A stretch of 9,299 nucleotides of DNA from Actinomycetota bacterium. Lineage in GTDB: Bacteria > Actinomycetota > Actinomycetes > Nanopelagicales > Nanopelagicaceae. The stretch is from positions 1-9,299 of the forward strand of contig CANNDP010000036.1 in NCBI GenBank assembly GCA_947503395.1, written 5' to 3'. Position numbers and translations under genes: made by a program. Within the stretch, counting starts at the first letter, position 1. Each line of letters starts with the position of its first letter. The notes below the pieces were generated by a model, which saw only the letters and a program-made list of their open reading frames with translations, was not told where the DNA came from and ran no database searches. Of this stretch, positions 1 to 5,894 are shown piece by piece.

Positions 1-971
1 ATAAAATCTGCCCAGAAGTTAATTGGCTTAGTATGCGGATTATCAACTCTAAAGATATTTACTCCAAGTTCAATCCATAGCGTTACAACTCGATAGATTT
101 CTGCAAAGAGCCCTGGATAATCATTATCAAAATTTAAGGGGTAGATATCTTGATATTTCTTTGGAGGATTCTCAGCATATGCAATTGAGCCATCAGCCCT
201 TTTTGTAAACCACTCTGGATTTGTCTTTACCCAAGGATGATCGGGGGAGCATTGCAGGGCTAGATCAAGTGCAACTTCAATATTGTTTTTCTTGGCAACT
301 TTAAGAAAATATTTAAAATCATCAAATGTTCCAAGCTCAGGATTGATTGCATCATGGCCCCCTGATTCATTACCAATAGCCCAAGGAACTCCAGGATCAA
401 GCGGGCCTGCGTTAAGTGAGTTGTTTCTACCCTTGCGATGGGAGTATCCAATTGGATGAATCGGCGGGAGATATAAAACATCAAAACCCATTTTGGCTAC
501 ATCTTCGATTCGATCTGCTGCGCTTCTAAAGTTGCCAGAACTTATTGAGCCATCACTATTTTTTATAGCCCCCTCGCTTCGAGGAAAGAATTCATACCAA
601 TTTCCAATAAGAGCTCTCTCACGCTCGACTTTAATTGGATAACTCTCTGATTTTGTTATTAGAGTCTTGGCAAACTCTCCAGGATTTTGGGCACTTACTT
701 CAATATAGAAACTCCAATTACCTAGAGTTTTGGGCCTTAGATGCGCTTCAAATCTCTGGCTATTTGGCCAAATCTCAACCATCTTCTCGCGTGAAGAGAT
801 CTTTCCATTTTCATCAACTAGAACTGCATAGGCATCAAAGCCCTCATGGCCCTCTCTGATGATGGTGGCAGAGATTGCAACCGCCTCATCAACTACAGCT
901 TTGGCACCGATAAATTCTCCACCAAAGAAAGTTGTTGGAGAGATATCGACTATTCCAAAGCGAGAAATCAT
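1..971 (-). CDS. glgE: Alpha-1,4-glucan:maltose-1-phosphate maltosyltransferase GlgE (N-terminal part, cut by window edge)
   Basis: The reverse strand is open from ATG at 971 to the left edge, giving 323 codons with no stop. GlgE is a GH13 enzyme that transfers maltose from maltose-1-phosphate to the non-reducing end of alpha-glucans in the cytoplasm. The N-terminal beta domain (about 1-110) starts with SRFGIVDISP. It is followed by WYEFFPRS (about 130-137), MGFDVLYLPPIHPIGYSHRKGRNN (begins near 161, shown here as landmarks only), then EVALDLALQCSPDHPW, YAENPPKKYQDIYPLNF and FRVDNPHTKP. These are typical GlgE blocks; Asp310 in RVDNPH matches the family's catalytic nucleophile, while the acid/base Glu lies beyond the edge. 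The start overlaps the aceE stop as ATGA and has an AAGGA at 977-981, five bases upstream, so translation is probably coupled to aceE. I would expect glgB or treS further downstream, outside the window. Identification is firm; only the C-terminal half is unseen. Confidence 0.95.
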   Translation of the reverse strand, partial: MISRFGIVDISPTTFFGGEFIGAKAVVDEAVAISATIIREGHEGFDAYAVLVDENGKISSREKMVEIWPNSQRFEAHLRPKTLGNWSFYIEVSAQNPGEFAKTLITKSESYPIKVERERALIGNWYEFFPRSEGAIKNSDGSISSGNFRSAADRIEDVAKMGFDVLYLPPIHPIGYSHRKGRNNSLNAGPLDPGVPWAIGNESGGHDAINPELGTFDDFKYFLKVAKKNNIEVALDLALQCSPDHPWVKTNPEWFTKRADGSIAYAENPPKKYQDIYPLNFDNDYPGLFAEIYRVVTLWIELGVNIFRVDNPHTKPINFWADF

Positions 972-3706
972 CCAGATCCTTCAGTATTTCCTGGATCTGC
1001 TGCAGTGACATTATCTAACTGATACTTCTCAATTGCTTTTTTAACAACTTTAGGTGAAATTTTTCCTTGATTTGCCAGCTGTGAGAGAGTTGCAACAACT
1101 ATTGACTCGGCATCTACTTTAAAGTGGCGACGTAGCGCGCCTCTGGTATCAGATAGACCAAAGCCATCGGTTCCAAGGGAGGCAAAGTTCTGCTCCACCC
1201 ATGGCGCAATTTGATCTTGAACCGTTCTCATGTAATCACTAACTGCAAGAACGCTTCCTTTATAGTTTTTAAGTTTAGTGGTGAGGTAGGCGCTCTTTTT
1301 ATTTAGAGGGTTTAGCAGATTATGGCGATCAACTTCTAGGCCATCTCGCCTTAGCTCATTCCAAGAAGTGACGCTAAATACGTTAGCGCTAATCTTCCAA
1401 TCGCTAGCAAGCAGATCTTGCGCTTTAAGTGCCCAATTAAGAGCTACTCCTGAGGCCAAAAGATTGACTCGGCGCTTAGCTCTGCGCTGTTTTTTAGCCT
1501 TTGAATAGAGATAGATACCCTGTAATAAACCTTTAACATCTAGATTCTCTGGCTCTGCTGGTTGAACATAGGGCTCGTTATAGACAGTGAGGTAGTAGAA
1601 AATATTCTCGCTATTTTCGCCATACATTCTCCTCAAACCATCTTTAACGATATGGCCTAGTTCAAAGGCAAATGCTGGATCATAGGCAACGACTGCGGGA
1701 TTGGTTGAAGCTAGAAGTTGTGAGTGTCCATCTTCATGCTGCAAACCTTCGCCATTAAGGGTTGTTCTTCCAGCGGTTGCTCCCATAACAAAACCGCGTG
1801 CCATCTGATCTGCCGCTGCCCAGAATGCATCTCCAGTTCTCTGGAAACCAAACATGGAGTAGAAAATATAAACGGGAATCATTGGTTCATCATGAGTTGA
1901 GTAGGAGGTTCCCACAGCGGTAAATGAAGCAGTTGATCCAGCCTCATTAATACCTTCATGCAGAATCACTCCAGAGGTAGATTCTTTATAAGAGAGCATC
2001 AACTCTCGATCAACTGCCAGATATTGCTGGCCATGAGGCGAATAAATCTTCATAGTTGGAAAGAGTGAATCCATACCAAAAGTTCTAGCTTCATCAGGAA
2101 TGATTGGAACAATTCGATGTCCAAGTCCCTCAACTTTTGCTAGATCTTTAAGCAGGCGAACAAAGGCCATCGTGGTGGCAATTTCTTGCGCTCCAGAGCC
2201 TCTTGTCATTACTGCAAAATCTGAATCTTGCGGCTGGGGAAGAGGTTTTGATTTTGATCGTCTTCTTGGAACTGATCCACCAAGCTCTGCCCTCTTCTCC
2301 ATCATGTATTGGAACTCTGGAGATTCTTTTCCGGGATGGAAATATGGTGGAAGCTTTTCATCTAATTTCTCATCATCTATTTCTAGATAGAGGCGATCTC
2401 GCAAGGACTTGAGATCTTCAAGCTTTAACTTCTTCATCTGATGGGTTGCATTACGTCCTTCAAAATGTGATCCAAGGGTCCAGCCCTTAATGGTTTTAGC
2501 AAGAATTACAGTGGGCTGACCTTTATGGTTCATCGCTGATTGATAAGCAGCGTAGAGCTTCTGATAATCATGGCCGCCGCGCTTTAGATTCCAAATATCA
2601 TCATCGCTCCAATTAGCCACCATCGCAGCTGTTCTTGGATCGCGATTAAAGAAATTCTCTCTCACAAAGGCGCCGCTTTCGGCCTTATAAGTTTGGAAAT
2701 CTCCATCCGGCGTCTTATTCATCAGCTCAACTAGCGCGCCTTCTTTATCCATAGCAAAGAGTGGATCCCACTCTCTTCCCCAAACTACTTTGATTACATT
2801 CCATCCAGCGCCAGTAAATAGGGCTTCAAGTTCTTGAATGATCTTTCCATTGCCACGCACTGGTCCATCAAGTCTCTGCAGATTGCAATTAATGACAAAT
2901 GTTAAATTATCTAGGTTCTCTCTAGCAGCAAGAGTTAGCGCTGAAACGCTCTCTGGTTCATCCATCTCGCCATCGCCAAGAAATGCCCAGACGTGTTGGC
3001 CCGAGGTATCTTTAATTCCGCGGTTATGAAGATAGCGATTAAAGCGGGCTTGATAAATTGAATTAATCGGACCAAGTCCCATAGATACAGTTGGAAACTC
3101 CCAGAACTCTGGCATAAGTCTTGGATGTGGATAGGAGGAGAGTCCGCCACCAGAGTGTGAGAGCTCTTGTCTAAATCCATCTAATTGGTGCTCGCTAAGG
3201 CGTCCTTCAAGAAATGCTCTGGCATACATTCCAGGTGATGCATGTCCTTGGAAAAATATCTGATCGCCTCCGCTTGGATGATCTTTTCCTTTAAAGAAGT
3301 GATTAAAACCAACTTCATACAAGGCAGCAGATGATGCAAAGGTTGAAATGTGTCCACCAACACCAACTCCAGGGCGTTGGGCGCGATGGACCATGATCGC
3401 TGCATTCCATCTGATGTATGCCCGAATTCTTCGCTCTACAAATTCATCGCCAGGAAATTGCGGTTCACTCTCAGGAGGAATGGTGTTCATGTAATCGGTA
3501 AGGCGCAGATTTGGAAGTTGAATATTTGCCTCATGAGCTCGCTTAATAAGTGAGAGCATTAAGTAGCGCGCCCTGGCTGGTCCGGCATGTTTAATTAAGG
3601 AATCAAGGCTCTGGTGCCACTCGGCAGTTTCATCAGGGTTTGCATCGATTAGCTGATCCACATGGAGGTCTTGGAGATTATTCATATTCTCTGGGCCTGG
3701 GCTCAC
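968..3706 (-). CDS. aceE: Pyruvate dehydrogenase E1 component, homodimeric type (AceE)
   Basis: This 912-residue protein is the thiamine-diphosphate-dependent E1 subunit that decarboxylates pyruvate and acetylates the lipoyl arm of E2, feeding acetyl-CoA to the TCA cycle. Visible landmarks: RWNAAIMVHRAQRPGVGVGG (about 99-118), H119 and FQGHASPG (H155), the ThDP/Mg site GDGEMDE (244-250) with the downstream VINCN (about 271-275), LKRGGHDYQKLY, EGRNATHQMKK, PIIPDEARTFGMDSLFPTMK, EGINEAG, and a C-terminal domain with TLGTDGFGLSDTR-like sequence. Length agrees with other actinobacterial AceE (about 900). The start used is GTG at 3706, which has no clear Shine-Dalgarno; ATG at 3685 (seven residues in) is an alternative and the first residues are not conserved, so the start is uncertain. 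It is divergent from the DUF3052-ahpE pair, an arrangement also seen around aceE in mycobacteria. Its stop overlaps the glgE start. Confidence 0.98.
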   Translation of the reverse strand: MSPGPENMNNLQDLHVDQLIDANPDETAEWHQSLDSLIKHAGPARARYLMLSLIKRAHEANIQLPNLRLTDYMNTIPPESEPQFPGDEFVERRIRAYIRWNAAIMVHRAQRPGVGVGGHISTFASSAALYEVGFNHFFKGKDHPSGGDQIFFQGHASPGMYARAFLEGRLSEHQLDGFRQELSHSGGGLSSYPHPRLMPEFWEFPTVSMGLGPINSIYQARFNRYLHNRGIKDTSGQHVWAFLGDGEMDEPESVSALTLAARENLDNLTFVINCNLQRLDGPVRGNGKIIQELEALFTGAGWNVIKVVWGREWDPLFAMDKEGALVELMNKTPDGDFQTYKAESGAFVRENFFNRDPRTAAMVANWSDDDIWNLKRGGHDYQKLYAAYQSAMNHKGQPTVILAKTIKGWTLGSHFEGRNATHQMKKLKLEDLKSLRDRLYLEIDDEKLDEKLPPYFHPGKESPEFQYMMEKRAELGGSVPRRRSKSKPLPQPQDSDFAVMTRGSGAQEIATTMAFVRLLKDLAKVEGLGHRIVPIIPDEARTFGMDSLFPTMKIYSPHGQQYLAVDRELMLSYKESTSGVILHEGINEAGSTASFTAVGTSYSTHDEPMIPVYIFYSMFGFQRTGDAFWAAADQMARGFVMGATAGRTTLNGEGLQHEDGHSQLLASTNPAVVAYDPAFAFELGHIVKDGLRRMYGENSENIFYYLTVYNEPYVQPAEPENLDVKGLLQGIYLYSKAKKQRRAKRRVNLLASGVALNWALKAQDLLASDWKISANVFSVTSWNELRRDGLEVDRHNLLNPLNKKSAYLTTKLKNYKGSVLAVSDYMRTVQDQIAPWVEQNFASLGTDGFGLSDTRGALRRHFKVDAESIVVATLSQLANQGKISPKVVKKAIEKYQLDNVTAADPGNTEGSG
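977..981 (-). promoter_or_regulatory. Ribosome binding site of glgE inside the aceE 3' end
   Basis: On the reverse strand AAGGA lies five bases before the glgE ATG, within the last codons of aceE. It fixes the glgE start at 971 and supports translational coupling across the ATGA overlap. Confidence 0.6.
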
Positions 3707-3816
3707 AGGGCTATCTTTGCCTTAAATGGCGCTTTGAGTGAAATCCAAGGAGTGTGAGTTTGCCCCTTTCACCAAGTTGCTTTCTAGCCCTTAAGAGTGT
3801 GGACTTAGCCCATAAG

Positions 3817-3831
3817 GCTCAACTTTTGAGC
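3817..3831. repeat. Perfect 6-bp inverted repeat in the aceE/DUF3052 divergent spacer
   Basis: GCTCAA and TTGAGC are exact reverse complements separated by CTT. The element sits 27 bases upstream of the DUF3052 start in the 151-base divergent spacer (3707-3857). It could be a regulator-binding site or a small RNA hairpin just upstream of the ribosome binding site. The rest of the spacer shows no convincing -35/-10 pair on either strand; a direct repeat of GAGTGTGA/GAGTGTGG at 3750-3757 and 3795-3802 is the only other pattern I see. Role is inferred only. Confidence 0.35.
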
Positions 3832-3844
3832 GAGCTAAGAATGT

Positions 3845-3850
3845 TAAGGA
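3845..3850 (+). promoter_or_regulatory. Ribosome binding site deciding the TTG start of the DUF3052 gene
   Basis: AAGGAG lies seven bases before TTG at 3858. It is the only good Shine-Dalgarno nearby and supports the unusual TTG start over later ATG codons. Confidence 0.7.
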
Positions 3851-3857
3851 GAAGGCA

Positions 3858-4280
3858 TTGAGCACCCCGCCGGTGGGGCCAGGGCAACTGGCATCCCGAA
3901 TGGGAATCCAGAGCGGTTATCTCGTATTAGAGCGAGGCTTTGGAAGTGATTGCGATGAAGCAATTCGTAGCGAAATCTCAACTACTACTGGAAGTGAATT
4001 TCTTGATGAGAATTCTCAAGAAGTAGTAGATGCAGTTATCACCTGGTGGCGCGAAGATGATGGCGATCTAATCGATGAGTTAGTTGATTGCCTTACCTAC
4101 TTAAGTGAATCAGGTCCGATCTGGCTTCTAACACCAAAAGTTTCAAGGCCAGGACATGTTGAGCCAAGTGATATTCAAGATGCTGCCCAGACTGCAGGAT
4201 TAAGTCTTACCTCAACAATTCCAGCATCAAAGGATTGGACTGCAACTAGATTGGTTGCGCGAAAGAGTGGAAGAAAATAA
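3858..4280 (+). CDS. DUF3052 family protein
   Basis: A 140-residue soluble, acidic protein of the actinobacterial DUF3052 family; biochemical function is not established. Recognition rests on the N-terminal block LASRMGIQSGYLVLERGFGSD, the acidic middle (WWREDDGDLIDELVDCLTYL, near 64-83), and IWLLTPKVSRPGHVEPSDIQDAAQTAGL, ending in SKDWTATRLVARKSGRK; these are the family's usual conserved segments and the length fits. No signal peptide, membrane segment or metal-site pattern is visible. The start is TTG with a strong AAGGAG; the next in-frame ATG (M15) would remove conserved N-terminal residues. It lies divergent to aceE and its TAA overlaps the ahpE ATG by one base (TAATG), so the two are probably one transcript and translationally coupled. 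From memory the same gene order (aceE, DUF3052, ahpE) occurs in other Actinobacteria, suggesting a link to pyruvate dehydrogenase or redox control, which is inference. Confidence 0.88.
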   Translation: MSTPPVGPGQLASRMGIQSGYLVLERGFGSDCDEAIRSEISTTTGSEFLDENSQEVVDAVITWWREDDGDLIDELVDCLTYLSESGPIWLLTPKVSRPGHVEPSDIQDAAQTAGLSLTSTIPASKDWTATRLVARKSGRK

Positions 4281-4738
4281 TGTCAATAAAAAATGGAGAT
4301 CTTGCACCTGATTTTGAATTGGTAAATCAATTTGGAGAGAAAGTTTCACTCTCCTCATTTAGAGGCAAGAAGAGTGTCGTTCTAGTCTTCTTCCCATTTG
4401 CTTTCACTGGAACCTGCACCGGAGAGCTCTGCGCGCTAAGAGATGATCTATCGGCTTTCCAAAATGAAAGTATCGAACTCCTTGCAATCTCATGTGATGC
4501 GATGTTTACCCAGAAAGTCTTTGCAGAGAAGGAGGGCTATAACTTCCCACTTCTCTCTGACTTCTGGCCCCATGGCGCAGTTGCGATGAAATATGGAGTA
4601 TTTAATGAAGATCGCGGCCTTGCGCTACGCGGCACATTCATTATCGATAAGGCAGGTATTGTGCGCTGGAGCGTAGTAAATAGCCCTGCTGAGGCGAGAA
4701 AAATCGAGGATTACAGAAGCGCGCTAGCATCGTTATAG
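4280..4738 (+). CDS. ahpE: AhpE-type peroxiredoxin
   Basis: This 152-residue thioredoxin-fold peroxidase reduces hydrogen and organic peroxides, or peroxynitrite, in the cytoplasm. The fold starts with GDLAPDFELVNQFGEKVSL. The active-site loop is PFAFTGTCTGELC, with the peroxidatic cysteine at C46 preceded by T43 and followed by E49; R116-region residues sit in ALRGTFIIDKAGIVRW, and FPLLSDFWPHGAV plus YGVFNEDRG are hallmark AhpE segments. A second cysteine, C51, lies five residues after C46, the spacing seen between peroxidatic and resolving cysteines in E. coli Bcp; mycobacterial AhpE is a one-cysteine enzyme. C72 is also present. The gene overlaps the DUF3052 stop by one base. The tRNA-Val begins 20 bases after its stop. 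Family assignment is firm; use of C51 as a resolving residue is inferred. Confidence 0.95.
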   Translation: MSIKNGDLAPDFELVNQFGEKVSLSSFRGKKSVVLVFFPFAFTGTCTGELCALRDDLSAFQNESIELLAISCDAMFTQKVFAEKEGYNFPLLSDFWPHGAVAMKYGVFNEDRGLALRGTFIIDKAGIVRWSVVNSPAEARKIEDYRSALASL

Positions 4739-4758
4739 ACTGCGCAGGTATTTAGATA

Positions 4759-4830
4759 GGGCGCTTAGCTCAGTGGTAGAGCGGCTCGTTTACACCGAGT
4801 AGGTCGGGGGTTCAAAACCCTCAGCGCCCA
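4759..4830 (+). tRNA. tRNA-Val (anticodon TAC)
   Basis: A complete cloverleaf can be drawn: acceptor GGGCGCT (4759-4765) pairs perfectly with AGCGCCC (4823-4829), D stem GCTC/GAGC, anticodon stem GCTCG/CGAGT with loop TTTACAC and anticodon TAC at 4791-4793, and T arm GGGGG-TTCAAAA-CCCTC. The discriminator is A4830. The 3' CCA is not encoded (CAA follows), so it must be added by nucleotidyltransferase. The gene sits 20 bases after ahpE; a -10-like TATAGA at 4734-4739 overlaps the ahpE stop, but no matching -35 is evident, so it may be read from the ahpE transcript. Confidence 0.96.
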
Positions 4831-4891
4831 CAACTCCTTTCTAATGACCGTTTATCCTGCTCTTGATTGATTTACAAAGTAGTATCTATCC

Positions 4892-4978
4892 ATGGGCGAC
4901 TTACTTTATATTCTCGGAGTTTTTCTCTTCTGCCTTGCTTGGGGTTGGGCCTTTACTAGCTTGATAGATAAGGACTAG
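4892..4978 (+). CDS. Small single-segment membrane protein (28 residues)
   Basis: An ATG-initiated frame encodes 28 residues, beginning MGDLLYILGVF, with a hydrophobic run over about residues 4-24 (rich in L, F, W, A) and a charged tail IDKD. This is the profile of a one-pass membrane micro-protein, loosely like KdpF-type peptides, though I do not recognise a family. No Shine-Dalgarno precedes the ATG; the upstream AT-rich stretch (TTGATT at 4863-4868, TATCTA near 4884) would allow a leaderless or near-leaderless transcript. The main support beyond hydropathy is context: its last codons carry the AAGGA that serves the next small gene, which starts five bases after this stop. It could be a chance frame of 29 codons, so confidence is moderate. 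Confidence 0.5.
   Translation: MGDLLYILGVFLFCLAWGWAFTSLIDKD
4970..4974 (+). promoter_or_regulatory. Ribosome binding site of the cysteine-rich micro-gene
   Basis: AAGGA ends eight bases before ATG at 4983 and lies within the last codons of the preceding small gene, supporting translation of the cysteine-rich peptide. Confidence 0.55.
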
Positions 4979-4982
4979 GTCA

Positions 4983-5096
4983 ATGAGTGGTGCAAGCCAA
5001 GATTTCAAATGCCCTTGTGGCTGCCCAGAAGCTAATTGCACTTGCTGCTGTAGTAACACGCAAGGTTGTGGCCATAGAGCTGCAGGGCCCCGCTAG
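4983..5096 (+). CDS. Cysteine-rich metallothionein-like micro-protein (37 residues)
   Basis: The frame from ATG 4983 to TAG 5096 encodes 37 residues with eight cysteines and one histidine. The core is KCPCGCPEANCTCCC followed by QGCGH, that is C10-x-C12-x-C14-x4-C19-x-C21-C22-C23-x5-C29-x-H31. Eight Cys in 37 residues, in C-x-C and CCC clusters with a GCGH end, resembles bacterial metallothioneins (PF02069 proteins also contain a GCGH element), though this peptide is much shorter and I cannot assign it to a family. No signal peptide or membrane segment is seen. A well-placed AAGGA precedes the start. It follows the small membrane-protein gene by four bases and is in the same frame as the downstream DUF4287 gene, separated by its TAG and two codons. 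A cytoplasmic Zn/Cu-binding or thiol-reserve role is inferred. Confidence 0.7.
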   Translation: MSGASQDFKCPCGCPEANCTCCCSNTQGCGHRAAGPR

Positions 5097-5102
5097 AAAA
5101 TA

Positions 5103-5663
5103 GTGGCTGTAAAAGATAACGGAAGTCGCCAGGCGTACTTTCCAAAGATTGAAGCAAAGTATGGCCAACCAATGGGCTATTGGTTTGCTGTTATGAAAGA
5201 TATTTCTGATCTTAAATACCCACAGCAGATCTCTTACTTAAGAGAAGAACATGGCTTTAGCCAGGCTCATGCCAATGCGTTAGTTATGTATTCCAGGGGC
5301 TCCAAGAGTTCTAAGCGCTTTGATGACTTAGAGGGATATCTAAAGGGCCAGGATGAAGTAAAGAGCAAGACGATTAAGAAAATATTTAGAGTTATTAAGA
5401 AGAAATATCCAAAATTAGAGCTGGTAATTGCTTGGAATCAGCCGATGCTAAAAATGGGAAGTGAGTATTTGTTTGGAGCTTCAATACTCAAAAACCACAT
5501 ACTTATTGCGCCTTGGAATCCAAAAGTTCTAGTCGCAATGACGAAAGACTTGCAAGGATATAAAGTAAATAAGAAGACTATTCAAGTTCCCATTGATTGG
5601 AAAGTGGATGAGAAGTTACTGCTGAAAATGATAAAACTTAATATTCAGTCCCTGAAGGAGTAA
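5103..5663 (+). CDS. DUF4287 / DUF1801 two-domain protein
   Basis: A 186-residue, lysine-rich soluble protein. Residues about 8-68 (SRQAYFPKIEAKYGQP, then YLREEHGFSQAHANALVMYS) form a DUF4287 domain; residues about 82-183 (KKYPKLELVIAWNQPMLKMG, FGASILKNHILIAPW) form a DUF1801/YdhG-like domain. This fusion is common in Actinobacteria. DUF1801 members include YdhG-type proteins of frataxin-like fold sometimes named iron chaperones, but a function here is not established. The start is GTG at 5103, since the in-frame TAG of the upstream micro-gene at 5094-5096 leaves no earlier option, and the conserved domain begins shortly after. No clear Shine-Dalgarno precedes it, so translation may depend on the upstream micro-gene. 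It ends six bases from the stop of the convergent cytochrome b5 locus. Confidence 0.9.
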   Translation: MAVKDNGSRQAYFPKIEAKYGQPMGYWFAVMKDISDLKYPQQISYLREEHGFSQAHANALVMYSRGSKSSKRFDDLEGYLKGQDEVKSKTIKKIFRVIKKKYPKLELVIAWNQPMLKMGSEYLFGASILKNHILIAPWNPKVLVAMTKDLQGYKVNKKTIQVPIDWKVDEKLLLKMIKLNIQSLKE

Positions 5664-5674
5664 TTTGAATTACT
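5659..5674. repeat. Perfect 7-bp palindrome across two convergent stop codons
   Basis: AGTAATT and AATTACT flank TG. The arms contain the TAA stop of the DUF4287 gene (plus, 5661-5663) and the TAA of the cytochrome b5 frame (minus, 5670-5672). Part of the symmetry follows simply from two TAA stops facing each other. No T-run follows, so it is not a convincing intrinsic terminator. Confidence 0.35.
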
Positions 5675-5894
5675 TTGAAAGGGGCCCTAGTAAATAACTC
5701 TCCAAAGTGGCTGAGGGTGAACCACCAGTGCCATGCCTTCCTCTGAAAGTGGAGGTGCCATCAACTCCGCATAGTCCGCGAATTGCTCCCGCCCCTCCTG
5801 GGTGAGAAGAGATCCAGCTAGTTAAGTTGTATACGTTGTTGTTGATTACGGTCCAACAGCTCGCACTTGTGCTGTTTGCCTTTACTTGATCCAT
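5670..5894 (-). CDS. Cytochrome b5-type haem-binding domain (3' part of a frameshifted secreted protein)
   Basis: The frame from the internal ATG at 5894 gives 74 residues of a cytochrome b5 fold: SCWTVINNNVYNLTSWISSH then HPGG (His31) and FRGRHG (His54), the two expected axial haem ligands, ending in LLGPLSK. Cys13 and Cys42 could form a disulfide outside the cell. Upstream of the ATG this same frame stays open through TYGVKTP into continuous Thr-Pro codons up to 5990, so the domain is evidently the C-terminal end of the protein that starts at 6379, and the ATG is probably not its natural start. One missing base at 5990/5991 separates the two frames; adding it back gives one protein of about 236 residues. 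As the sequence stands the domain could only be made by reinitiation, since the upstream frame stops at 5882, overlapping this ATG, or by -1 frameshifting. Confidence 0.8.
   Translation of the reverse strand: MDQVKANSTSASCWTVINNNVYNLTSWISSHPGGAGAIRGLCGVDGTSTFRGRHGTGGSPSATLESYLLGPLSK

Noticed and set aside
260..484. A 74-residue minus-strand frame starting MMFYISRRF
   Set aside because: It is out of frame with glgE, whose conserved blocks run through the whole stretch without interruption.
2100..3553. Several short frames on both strands inside aceE
   Set aside because: They lie wholly within a strongly conserved enzyme gene and encode no recognisable protein.
4740..4860. Integration site or mobile-element boundary at tRNA-Val
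   Set aside because: No duplicated tRNA 3' end, integrase or composition shift is visible nearby; the following genes look native.
4980..5168. A 62-residue minus-strand frame across the Cys-rich gene
   Set aside because: It overlaps the plus-strand Cys-rich and DUF4287 starts, has no ribosome binding site and no recognisable features; its composition is the complement of the Cys codons.
5675..5690. GGGGCCCC-type palindrome as a terminator of the cytochrome b5 gene
   Set aside because: The symmetric part is only six bases (GGGCCC), has no loop or T-run, and lies within the last codons of the gene.
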